Of a DNA stretch of 64,000 nt, positions 41,272-48,971 are shown piece after piece. The notes under the pieces were generated by a model. It was not told the origin of the DNA, made no database searches, and saw only the letters and a program-made list of their open reading frames with translations. This DNA is from Pseudomonas eucalypticola (GTDB lineage Bacteria > Pseudomonadota > Gammaproteobacteria > Pseudomonadales > Pseudomonadaceae): the NCBI RefSeq assembly GCF_013374995.1, contig NZ_CP056030.1, positions 558,001 to 622,000 on the forward strand. Reading direction: 5' to 3'. Made by a program: the position numbers and the translations under genes. The first letter of the stretch is position 1; each line of letters starts with the position of its first letter.

Positions 41272-41966
41272 TGCGCCTGGGCAGGCTTGAGGCCTTGTTG
41301 ATAGGCAAAGCGGTGCCCTTCACCCGGGACGGCACCCACAGCGCCATCGCCAAACAACCGGCAGGTGCCACGATCGCCGTGTCGACCTTGGGCTTGCAGG
41401 GAGACGAACAGGGAGACCGGCGCATCCATGGCGGCATCGACAAGGCCGTCCATCAGTACCCGTCCGAACACTACGCGTCATGGCATTCGCATGTGGGCGC
41501 ACATCCTCTGCTGCAGGCGCCAGGTGCGTTTGGCGAGAATCTTCATACCTCGGGCATGACGGAAGATACGGTTTGCCTGGGCGATGTCATCGGCTGTGGC
41601 AGCGCGGTACTGGAAGTCAGCCAGACGCGACAGCCCTGCTGGAAGCTCAACGACCGCTTTGTCGTGGGCGACATGGCGTTGCAAATGCAGCGCACGGGCA
41701 TGACAGGCTGGTATTACCGGGTTTTGGAAGAAGGGGAGATGAGCGTCGGCGATTCATTTGAACTGCTGACGCGGCCTTATCCGGAATGGACCCTGCGGCG
41801 CATCATTTCACTCCTCTATCACCGCTCGATGGACCGTGCCGAGTTGGTAGCGCTGCGGATGCTGCCATTGGTGCCCTCCTGGCAACGCCTGGTTGATCGC
41901 CGCTTGCGCGAGGGGCAAGTGGAGGATTGGAGTGGGCGGTTGCACGGTTCTACATCATCGATATGA
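41271..41966 (+). CDS. yiiM: MOSC-domain protein, YiiM family
   Basis: A 231-residue protein aligning along its length with E. coli YiiM, a molybdenum-cofactor (MOSC) enzyme that detoxifies N-hydroxylated bases such as 6-hydroxylaminopurine. Matching blocks are LQGDEQGDRRIHGGIDKA, GENLHTSGMTE, SQTRQPCWKLN with the putative Moco-ligand Cys, and a C-terminal VEDWSGRLHG. Start ATG 41271 overlaps the amidotransferase stop (TGATG). The position 427 bases before an AurF-type N-oxygenase gene is suggestive. Confidence 0.88.
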   Translation: MRLGRLEALLIGKAVPFTRDGTHSAIAKQPAGATIAVSTLGLQGDEQGDRRIHGGIDKAVHQYPSEHYASWHSHVGAHPLLQAPGAFGENLHTSGMTEDTVCLGDVIGCGSAVLEVSQTRQPCWKLNDRFVVGDMALQMQRTGMTGWYYRVLEEGEMSVGDSFELLTRPYPEWTLRRIISLLYHRSMDRAELVALRMLPLVPSWQRLVDRRLREGQVEDWSGRLHGSTSSI

Positions 41967-41981
41967 AGAAGGAATTGTTTC

Positions 41982-42218
41982 TTGGAACTATTCAGGGTTG
42001 AAGTCAGCAAGGAAGGAAAGCTGTGGTGCGCGATCGACGTTGAGCGATCAAACCCGTTGAATGTGCTGGGGGATGTCATCGGCAGGTTTGGTGTGGATGA
42101 AGGCTTCAGTCTTCGTGTGCTGAAACGAGTGGGTGAAAAGCGGCTCCTGGAGTCTACGCCTGAAGGTATAAAACTGTGTTTTGCCGAGCCTATTTTTACG
42201 CCCTATGTTTTTGATTGA
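41982..42218 (+). CDS. Small hypothetical protein, 78 residues
   Basis: Starts at TTG 41982 with AAGGA 9-13 bases upstream and reads (M)ELFRVEVSKEGKLWCAIDVER. No signal, membrane helix or recognised motif; predicted mixed alpha/beta. It follows the YiiM gene by 15 bases. Base composition is lower in GC than most genes in the window, as is the gap behind it. Function unknown. Confidence 0.6.
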   Translation: MELFRVEVSKEGKLWCAIDVERSNPLNVLGDVIGRFGVDEGFSLRVLKRVGEKRLLESTPEGIKLCFAEPIFTPYVFD

Positions 42219-42279
42219 TTTGCTATTGGTCTTTTGTGTGTTTGAGTGTAGGAGACTTCTCTTTCTTGTTTGAGGGGTA

Positions 42280-42307
42280 TTGATTTGAACAATATTGCAC
42301 GATAATT
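42280..42307 (+). promoter_or_regulatory. Candidate promoter of the diiron oxygenase operon
   Basis: TTGATT (42280-42285), 16-base spacer, GATAAT (42302-42307), in an AT-rich gap 86 bases before the gene. It overlaps a loose AACAAT...ATTGTT inverted repeat (42288-42311). Confidence 0.5.
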
Positions 42308-42346
42308 GTTGCTCTTGGGATTCACGTTCCCAGTGAACAACCAAAG

Positions 42347-42364
42347 ATGCTGATATCAGCATCG
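42347..42364. promoter_or_regulatory. 18-bp perfect palindrome, likely operator
   Basis: GATGCTGATATCAGCATC is self-complementary over all 18 bases and lies between the candidate promoter and the oxygenase start codon (29 bases from its end). A repressor binding here would block the transcript. No terminator T-run follows. Confidence 0.5.
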
Positions 42365-42392
42365 TCGTGCAGTATTTTCAGGGAGAAAATCA

Positions 42393-43295
42393 ATGTCCTG
42401 TGCGGGTGATGAGTCCAGTGCGGTTACGGCCATGCTGGAGAAACTGACGATGCTTTGGAATAGTCGGGCAGCGGTCAATCGTGCACCGCTTTCATTCGAG
42501 CATATGGTATTTGATGCGGCGCGTCCTGACTTCTGCGAAGCGTTGCTGCCATTCTCCCGGCATGAAGCGTGGCAGTGCGCCACCGGCCAACAGCAGTCCG
42601 AGTGCCTGACATACGCCTGGATTATCTACAATCTGAAAACGATCTACATCGAGTGCGATATTGTCACGCCTGCCTGCGAAGACCTTCTCAAGTTTTCGCC
42701 ACTGGTTGGGCATCGAAGGTCCGTCATGCAGGAGGCGATAGCCGAGGCATTGCTGGACGAGGCCCTGCATACGAAAATGTCGGTCAGTGCCTGCAATTAC
42801 ATCTATGACCGGCGGCATGTACCGCTGTTGAACTTTTCGCAATTCAATCTGCTGCGGTGGAAGGATGAAATACTGGCGTCCTGCACAGCGGAGTGGCAGC
42901 GCAGATTAACGCGCTTCGGCATGGCGTGCGCCAGCGAAACCATGATCACCGATTATTTGAAACGAATGTCTGAAGATGCTGCCATTCAAGTTGTCTGTCG
43001 CGAAGTAACCCGAACGCATGCCGAGGATGAATGGAGTCATTCGAGTGTCTTCTCTTTTGTTGCCATGGATATCGTCCAGGGGCTTTCCCTGTCCGAGCGG
43101 GTTTATTTGCAGCAAGTCATCAGGAAAACCGTGCATATGTTCGCCGATAACGAAATGGGCGCTTGGGCTCATGTGTTCTCACTGGTGGGGCTGGCCGGGG
43201 CCGATGACATCATTGCCGACAGCCAGGGTTTTGCCGAGGTGCAGGTCTATACCGATTCTGTCACCGCATTGCTTGAACGCATCGGTCTTGATTGA
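42393..43295 (+). CDS. AurF-type diiron N-oxygenase
   Basis: A 300-residue helical protein matching the p-aminobenzoate N-oxygenase (AurF) family, which oxidises aryl or other amines to hydroxylamine or nitro groups. All seven metal ligands can be placed with near-identical spacing to AurF as I recall it: Glu87 (IYIECD), Glu123 and His126 (LDEALHTKMS), Glu182 (ASETMITDY), His209, Glu213 and His216 (THAEDEWSHSS). ATG 42393 has AGGGAG 7-12 bases upstream. Region GC is visibly lower than neighbours, suggesting transfer. It is followed by a dedicated reductase gene. Substrate unknown; other CmlI-like roles are possible. Confidence 0.85.
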   Translation: MSCAGDESSAVTAMLEKLTMLWNSRAAVNRAPLSFEHMVFDAARPDFCEALLPFSRHEAWQCATGQQQSECLTYAWIIYNLKTIYIECDIVTPACEDLLKFSPLVGHRRSVMQEAIAEALLDEALHTKMSVSACNYIYDRRHVPLLNFSQFNLLRWKDEILASCTAEWQRRLTRFGMACASETMITDYLKRMSEDAAIQVVCREVTRTHAEDEWSHSSVFSFVAMDIVQGLSLSERVYLQQVIRKTVHMFADNEMGAWAHVFSLVGLAGADDIIADSQGFAEVQVYTDSVTALLERIGLD

Positions 43296-43340
43296 GGCTG
43301 CTATCTGGTGGTTGCCGCGGACAATAGAGAGGAGAGGGCT

Positions 43341-44369
43341 TTGGAATCGTATTTGGTCTGTGACTGGCTGCGGCAGGAAGCACAGGATATATGGTCGATC
43401 GGTTTCACTGCGCTCGATGACAAGGTTGGCAAGTACATTCGGTTAGGGCATTTCATTCTCATTGACTTTCCTGATCTGCAGGGGCGTCCGGGGCGTCGCT
43501 GTTATTCGATCTGCGGGGTGGGACCCGCCAATGGGTTTCAGGTATCGGTCAGGCGTTCAGGCAAGGGTGGCGTTTCCGATAGCCTGGTGGACCGAATGCG
43601 GCCTGGGTGCGTGGTGGCCTTGGCGGGAGTAGGGGGGGACATCAATGTCGACCGGGTTGTGCACATGAACTCCCTGTTGATGCTCGCCTCCAGCATAGGG
43701 GTGACGTTGCCCATTGCCCTGCTGCGCGGCTTGCTGCAACGGCGTCAGCGAGGTGAAGCTGTTCCGAAGGTTCATTTTGTTGCAGTCATCCAGGACCTGC
43801 AGCGCTTGCCCTTCCTGCAGGAACTGTTGTCACTTCACCTGGAGTCCGATTGGTTTGAGCTCAGCGTGCACCTGACACGCCAGCGCATCCTGTCGCGTGT
43901 GCAATGCTTCGCCCCTGGCAGGCCCGCCCCGGCGGCAGTGTTCGGCACGCAGGAATGGGAGGGTGTGGTGATCTGCGGCGGCTATTCTTTTGCCCAGTGC
44001 CATGAGGAATATGCGCGCCAGCATTTGCCTGGCAGCGAAATCTTCGTCGAGGCGTTCAACAGCGTGAACCCCGAGGGCGCGGAAACAGCAGCGACGGTGC
44101 GGGTCAAGGCAAGGATCGATGGTGTGGTGCTGAATATTGACCCTGGCAAATCACTGCTGGAGGGGTTGGAGGAGCAAGGTGTTTCCATCCCCAACCAGTG
44201 CCGCGCGGGAATATGCGGCCGATGCCGGATCAAAGTGCGGTCCGGCGAATATCGGACCAGCGACGATTTCGCCATAAGCGCGAAGGATCGGGCGAAGGGT
44301 CACGTATTGGCCTGCTGCACTTACGCGCTGGGTGATGAAATATCGGTAGAGCGGCCCGGCTCACAATAA
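43341..44369 (+). CDS. Ferredoxin-NAD(P)H reductase with C-terminal 2Fe-2S domain
   Basis: A 342-residue electron-transfer protein. FAD domain with RRCYSICG (R-x-Y-S, about 52-59), NAD domain with an altered nucleotide loop (LMLASSIGVTLPI in place of the usual AGGxGITP), and a plant-type ferredoxin at the end with Cys287, 292, 295 and 325 (NQCRAGICGRC...LACC). This is the FAD-NAD-2Fe2S layout of PaaE/VanB-type reductases. TTG 43341 is preferred: GGAGAGGG ends two bases before it; GTG 43308 has only GAGG at 12 bases. It lies 45 bases after the oxygenase gene and is its likely electron donor. Confidence 0.85.
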   Translation: MESYLVCDWLRQEAQDIWSIGFTALDDKVGKYIRLGHFILIDFPDLQGRPGRRCYSICGVGPANGFQVSVRRSGKGGVSDSLVDRMRPGCVVALAGVGGDINVDRVVHMNSLLMLASSIGVTLPIALLRGLLQRRQRGEAVPKVHFVAVIQDLQRLPFLQELLSLHLESDWFELSVHLTRQRILSRVQCFAPGRPAPAAVFGTQEWEGVVICGGYSFAQCHEEYARQHLPGSEIFVEAFNSVNPEGAETAATVRVKARIDGVVLNIDPGKSLLEGLEEQGVSIPNQCRAGICGRCRIKVRSGEYRTSDDFAISAKDRAKGHVLACCTYALGDEISVERPGSQ

Positions 44370-44442
44370 CCTGCTGGCCTGAGTGGGTTTCCAGAACAGC
44401 GACTGCCTTTGCGCGCGCTGGGGCGGTGGATGCTTCCAGCCA

Positions 44443-45516
44443 CTACGCCGAGGCGCGTTGTGCATGCTGACGCAGCGCCCATTCCACATGCTCGCGCACT
44501 AACTCGGAAGGGTAATCGCGCCGCGCCTCCAGGGCCTCCAGCACTGGAATGGTCGAAGGCGCGTTCCCCAAGCCCACCGCCAGGTTGCGCAACCAGCGCT
44601 CATAACCCGCCCGCCGCAGGGGCGAGCCTTCTGTGCTGTTCAGAAACCGGTCCTCGTCCCACAGGAACAGCTCCGCCAGGCCGGCGTTGTCCAGGTTGTG
44701 CCGCGGCTTGAAGTCGCCCTCGGCAGTGGGGCGTGCGAAGCGGTTCCAGGGGCAGACGATCTGGCAGTCATCGCAGCCGAACACGCGGTTGCCGATCAGC
44801 GGTCGCAGCTCTTCCGGGATCGCGCTCTTGAGCTCGATGGTCAGGTACGAAATGCACCGCCGCGCATCCAGCACATAGGGCCCGACGAAGGCGTTGGTGG
44901 GGCAAATGTCCAGGCAGGCGCTGCAGCGACCGCAGTGCTCGGTTGCGTGTGGTTCATCGACTGGCAGCGGCAGGTCGACAAACAATTCGCTGAGGAAGAA
45001 GTAGCTGCCTGCCTTGCGGTTCAGCACCAGGGTGTTCTTGCCTATCCAGCCCAGCCCCGCCTGTTCGGCGATGGCTTTTTCCAGCACCGGGGCGCTGTCG
45101 ACGAAAGCGCGGTAGCCAAACGGCCCGATAGCCTGCTGGATCCGTTCGGCCAGGTGCTGCACGCGCTTGCGAATCAGCTTGTGGTAGTCGCGACCCAGGG
45201 CGTAGCGCGACACATAGGCCTTTTCCGGCTGGGCCAGCAACTGCGCCATGCCAGTGTCGCCGGGCAGATAGTCCATGCGCAGGGAGATCACGCGCAAGGT
45301 GCCCGGTACCAGTTCTTCCGGGTGCGAGCGCTTGCTGCCGTGGGCGCCCATGTACTCCATTTCGCCGTGGTAGCCGGCCGCCAGCCAGCGTTCCAGGTGT
45401 TTTTCGTGTTCGCCAAGGTCCAGGCCGGCGATGCCGACTTGCTGGAAGCCCAGTTCGCGGCCCCAGTCTTTGATGGATTGGGCCAGGGCGGGGAGATCGG
45501 CGATAACGGCGGACAT
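44443..45516 (-). CDS. queG: Epoxyqueuosine reductase
   Basis: Cobalamin-dependent enzyme for the last step of queuosine synthesis in tRNA. The 357 residues include two 4Fe-4S sites, CGRCSACLDICPTNAF (about 190-205) and GCDDCQIVCPWNRF (about 243-256), and the YCMSRYALGRDYHK-like region (AYVSRYALGRDYHKL). Divergent from nnr by 66 bases. It converges with the reductase gene, 73 bases apart. Confidence 0.95.
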   Translation of the reverse strand: MSAVIADLPALAQSIKDWGRELGFQQVGIAGLDLGEHEKHLERWLAAGYHGEMEYMGAHGSKRSHPEELVPGTLRVISLRMDYLPGDTGMAQLLAQPEKAYVSRYALGRDYHKLIRKRVQHLAERIQQAIGPFGYRAFVDSAPVLEKAIAEQAGLGWIGKNTLVLNRKAGSYFFLSELFVDLPLPVDEPHATEHCGRCSACLDICPTNAFVGPYVLDARRCISYLTIELKSAIPEELRPLIGNRVFGCDDCQIVCPWNRFARPTAEGDFKPRHNLDNAGLAELFLWDEDRFLNSTEGSPLRRAGYERWLRNLAVGLGNAPSTIPVLEALEARRDYPSELVREHVEWALRQHAQRASA

Positions 45517-45582
45517 GCGAAGAGGGAAACCGAGGCTGAGGTGGGTATAATTCTGCCAGACATTGCGAGTGAACGTTCAACC

Positions 45583-47082
45583 ATGCCACTTCCAGACGAC
45601 GACATGCCCGACCTGCTGTACAGCGCGGCCCAGGTGCGGGCCCTCGATGCGGCCCTGATCGCGGCCGGTACCGACGGTTTCGAACTGATGCAGCGCGCCG
45701 CCCATGCCGCCTGGCGCGCCTTGCGCCGCCAGTGGCCTCAGGCCGATGGGGTAACGGTACTGGCCGGGCACGGCAACAATGCCGGCGACGGCTACCTGAT
45801 TGCGGCCCTGGCCCAGCGAGCGGGCTGGTCGGTGACTGTGCTGGCGGTGGGTGATACCGCCCGTCTGCAGGGTGATGCCGCGGCGGCGCTGGCTGAGGCG
45901 CGGGCTGCCCGGGTCGACATCCAGCCTTGGTCGGCGGATACGCCCTTGCAAGGGGTGCTGGTGGACGCGCTGCTGGGCACTGGCCTGACCGGCACGGTGC
46001 GTTCGCCCTACGCCGACGCCATCGACGCTATGAACGCCAGTGGCCTGCCAGTGTTGGCGGTGGATATCCCTTCGGGGCTGTGCACCGATACCGGTCAGGT
46101 CCTTGGCCATGGGGTCAGGGCCGACCTCACGGTGACCTTCATCGGCTTGAAGTTCGGGCTGTTCAGCGGCCAGGCTGCCGACCAGGTGGGCCGCCTGGTG
46201 TTTGACGACCTGCAGGCTGAGCCGGCGATCGTGGCTGCCCAGCCGGTCATGGCTCGGCGCCTGAGCATCGCTTCACTTCCCCGCCCCGCCCCAAGGCCCA
46301 TGACCGCGCACAAGGGCAATTACGGCCAGGTGCTGGTCATCGGTGGCGACCTGGGCACGGGGGGAGCCACCTTGATGAGCGCGGAAGCGGCCTTGCGCAC
46401 GGGGGCTGGCATGGTCAGCCTGGCGACCCGGTCCGAGCATGTGCCAGCGGCCATTACCCGACTGCCCGAGGTGATGGCCCTGGGGGTTCATTCGTCCAAT
46501 CAACTGCTGGGCCCGCTGGACAAGGCCGATATCGTCGTCATCGGCCCCGGCCTTGGCCAGGCCAGTTGGGGGCGTAGCCTGCTGTCCATTGCGGCGACGG
46601 TGGCCAAGGCTCAGGTCTGGGACGCCGATGCCCTGAACCAGTTGGCCGAGGGCCGCGTGGCCTTGCCAGCGGGGTGCATCATTACCCCACACCCGGGCGA
46701 GGCAGCGCGCCTGCTGGGCGTGACGACCGCCCAGGTGCAGGCCGACCGTGCCCATGCGGCGCTGGCCCTGGCGAAGAAGTTTTCGACCGTCTGCGTACTG
46801 AAAGGCGCCGGCAGCTTGATCGCCGCGCCGGATGGCCGCCTGGCACTGTGCAACCACGGCCACCCGGCCATGGCCACCGCCGGGCTGGGGGATGTGCTCA
46901 GCGGTGTGCTGGGCGCTCTTCTGGCCCAGCACATGGCGCCGTATGATGCCGCCTGTCTGGGCGTGTGGCTGCACGCATGCGCGGGCGAGCAACAAGGTAG
47001 CAAGGGCCGCGGGCTGGCGGCCACCGATCTGATTCCAGCCATCCGTCAGTTGTTCGAGGAGCTGTCCCCTTGTCTGAAATAG
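45583..47082 (+). CDS. nnr: Bifunctional NAD(P)H-hydrate epimerase / dehydratase
   Basis: Repairs hydrated NAD(P)H. The 499 residues join an N-terminal YjeF_N epimerase (about 10-220; GHGNNAGDGYLIA) with a C-terminal ribokinase-like ADP/ATP-dependent dehydratase (about 230-490; ITPHPGEAARLL, then TAGLGDVLSGVLGALLAQ). ATG 45583 opens the protein; the frame is open further upstream but runs antisense to queG. The next gene, tsaE, starts 12 bases inside its end. Confidence 0.95.
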   Translation: MPLPDDDMPDLLYSAAQVRALDAALIAAGTDGFELMQRAAHAAWRALRRQWPQADGVTVLAGHGNNAGDGYLIAALAQRAGWSVTVLAVGDTARLQGDAAAALAEARAARVDIQPWSADTPLQGVLVDALLGTGLTGTVRSPYADAIDAMNASGLPVLAVDIPSGLCTDTGQVLGHGVRADLTVTFIGLKFGLFSGQAADQVGRLVFDDLQAEPAIVAAQPVMARRLSIASLPRPAPRPMTAHKGNYGQVLVIGGDLGTGGATLMSAEAALRTGAGMVSLATRSEHVPAAITRLPEVMALGVHSSNQLLGPLDKADIVVIGPGLGQASWGRSLLSIAATVAKAQVWDADALNQLAEGRVALPAGCIITPHPGEAARLLGVTTAQVQADRAHAALALAKKFSTVCVLKGAGSLIAAPDGRLALCNHGHPAMATAGLGDVLSGVLGALLAQHMAPYDAACLGVWLHACAGEQQGSKGRGLAATDLIPAIRQLFEELSPCLK

Positions 47083-47540
47083 AGCTGTTTGTGCCCGACG
47101 AAGACGCCATGGTCGCCTTTGGCGGCCGTCTGGCACAGGTCACCCAGGCCATCGGGGTGATCTTCCTCGAAGGCGACCTGGGGGCCGGTAAAACCACGCT
47201 GTCACGTGGGCTGATCCGCGGGCTTGGGCACACCGGGGCGGTGAAGAGCCCGACCTTCACCCTGGTCGAACCTTACGAGTCCGCGAGCTTTCGCGCCTAT
47301 CATTTTGATCTGTATCGCCTTGTCGATCCCGAAGAACTGGAATTTCTTGGCATTCGGGATTACTTTGAAGGTGACGCTCTCTGTCTGATCGAGTGGCCTC
47401 AGCGTGGTGCGGGCTTTTTGCCAAAGCCTGACCTGACCATTACCATACGCCCCCACGCGGGCGGCCGTTCGCTGACTTTGACGCCACAGGGCGCGCGTGG
47501 CGAGTCGTGGTGTGCCGTCCTGGCACGGGAATTCAAATAA
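47070..47540 (+). CDS. tsaE: tRNA threonylcarbamoyl-adenosine ATPase TsaE
   Basis: P-loop ATPase of the TsaB-TsaD-TsaE complex that makes t6A37 in ANN-decoding tRNAs. The 156 residues have GDLGAGKTTLSRGL (Walker A), SPTFTLVEPY and HFDLYRL. Start TTG 47070 overlaps nnr, with GAGGAG at 47056-47061. Part of the nnr-tsaE-amiB-mutL series. Confidence 0.94.
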   Translation: MSEIELFVPDEDAMVAFGGRLAQVTQAIGVIFLEGDLGAGKTTLSRGLIRGLGHTGAVKSPTFTLVEPYESASFRAYHFDLYRLVDPEELEFLGIRDYFEGDALCLIEWPQRGAGFLPKPDLTITIRPHAGGRSLTLTPQGARGESWCAVLAREFK

Positions 47541-47558
47541 TTTTGGGTGGGTGTTTGT

Positions 47559-48971
47559 ATGCGCATTCGCGCGCTGGTCGCGTTGGTGGGGTTGCTGTTG
47601 GTGGCATATGCCGTCGACGCCGTGGCGGCTTCGCAGGTCAAGAGTGTTCGCCTGTGGCGAGCGCCGGATAACACGCGACTGGTATTCGACCTGTCGGGCC
47701 CGGTCGAGCATAGCCTGTTCACCCTGCAATCGCCTGACCGCCTGGTGATCGACATCAACGGCGCTACCCTGGGCACGCCGTTGAACCTGCCGATCGCCAA
47801 TACGCCGATTACCTCGGTACGTTCGGCCCAGCGAACGCCCACCGACCTGCGGGTGGTCATCGACCTGAAGAAGGCCGTGACCCCGAAAAGCTTCTCCCTG
47901 GCGCCCAACCAGCAATATGGCAACCGCCTCGTGGTAGACCTGTTCGACAACGCCGCCGACGCCACGCCGCCACCGCCGGAGCCTACCGTGGCCACTACTC
48001 CGGCCGTGCCGGTGACCCCGGTGCAGCCGGCGATCAAGCTGGCGCCGGTGCCAAACGGCAAGCGTGACATCATTGTTGCCATCGACGCCGGCCACGGCGG
48101 CGAAGACCCAGGTGCCTCTGGCTCGCGCGGCCAGCATGAAAAAGACATCACCCTGCAGATCGCCCGCGAGCTGCAACGCCAGATCAACGGCGAGAAGGGT
48201 TTCCGCGCCGAGTTGACCCGTACAGGTGACTACTTTATCCCGTTGCGCCAGCGCACCGAGATCGCCCGCAAGAAGGGCGCCGACCTTTTCGTGTCCATCC
48301 ATGCCGACGCCGCGCCATCCTCGGCGGCCGTGGGCGCCTCGGTATTCGCCCTGTCCGAGCGCGGGGCCACTTCCGAGACCGCGCGCTGGCTGGCTGACAG
48401 TGAAAACCGTTCCGACCTGATCGGCGGTGCCGGGGCCGTGAGCCTCGATGACAAGGACAAGATGCTCGCCGGTGTGCTGCTGGACCTGTCCATGACGGCC
48501 TCGCTGAGCTCCAGCCTCAACGTCGGCCAGAAAGTATTGAGCAACATCGGCCGCGTGACGCCGCTGCACAAGGCACGGGTCGAGCAGGCCGGGTTCATGG
48601 TGCTGAAGTCCCCGGACATCCCCTCGATCCTGGTGGAGACTGGCTTCATCTCCAACTCGGGCGAAGCCGCCAAGCTGCAAAGCTCCAGCCACCAGCAAGC
48701 GCTGGCGCGCTCCATCACCAGCGGCGTACGCCAGTTCTTCCAGCAGAACCCGCCACCGGGCACCTACATCGCCTGGCTGCGCGACAGCGGAAAACTGGCC
48801 CAGGGCCCTACCGAACACGTGGTGCGCCCCGGCGAAACCCTGCCGATGCTTGCCGTGCGCTACAACCAGTCGGTGGCTACCCTGCGCAGCGCCAACAACC
48901 TGACCACCGATGAATTGAAGATAGGCCAGACCCTGGAAATTCCTGCAACCGTATTGGCGGCACAGCAATGA
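47559..48971 (+). CDS. amiB: N-acetylmuramoyl-L-alanine amidase AmiB-type, with LysM
   Basis: Zinc amidase that splits septal peptidoglycan during daughter-cell separation, exported to the periplasm. The 470 residues: signal peptide ([19 protein letters not shown]), AMIN domain (about 30-130), Pro-rich linker, amidase_3 domain (about 165-390; [16 protein letters not shown], then VSIHADA), and a C-terminal LysM motif ([17 protein letters not shown]). ATG 47559 is preferred over GTG 47547. Its stop overlaps the mutL start. Confidence 0.95.
   Translation: MRIRALVALVGLLLVAYAVDAVAASQVKSVRLWRAPDNTRLVFDLSGPVEHSLFTLQSPDRLVIDINGATLGTPLNLPIANTPITSVRSAQRTPTDLRVVIDLKKAVTPKSFSLAPNQQYGNRLVVDLFDNAADATPPPPEPTVATTPAVPVTPVQPAIKLAPVPNGKRDIIVAIDAGHGGEDPGASGSRGQHEKDITLQIARELQRQINGEKGFRAELTRTGDYFIPLRQRTEIARKKGADLFVSIHADAAPSSAAVGASVFALSERGATSETARWLADSENRSDLIGGAGAVSLDDKDKMLAGVLLDLSMTASLSSSLNVGQKVLSNIGRVTPLHKARVEQAGFMVLKSPDIPSILVETGFISNSGEAAKLQSSSHQQALARSITSGVRQFFQQNPPPGTYIAWLRDSGKLAQGPTEHVVRPGETLPMLAVRYNQSVATLRSANNLTTDELKIGQTLEIPATVLAAQQ

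Noticed and set aside
44698..45582. N-terminal extension of nnr
   Set aside because: It lies antisense to queG and lacks protein-like sequence; YjeF_N starts at 45583.
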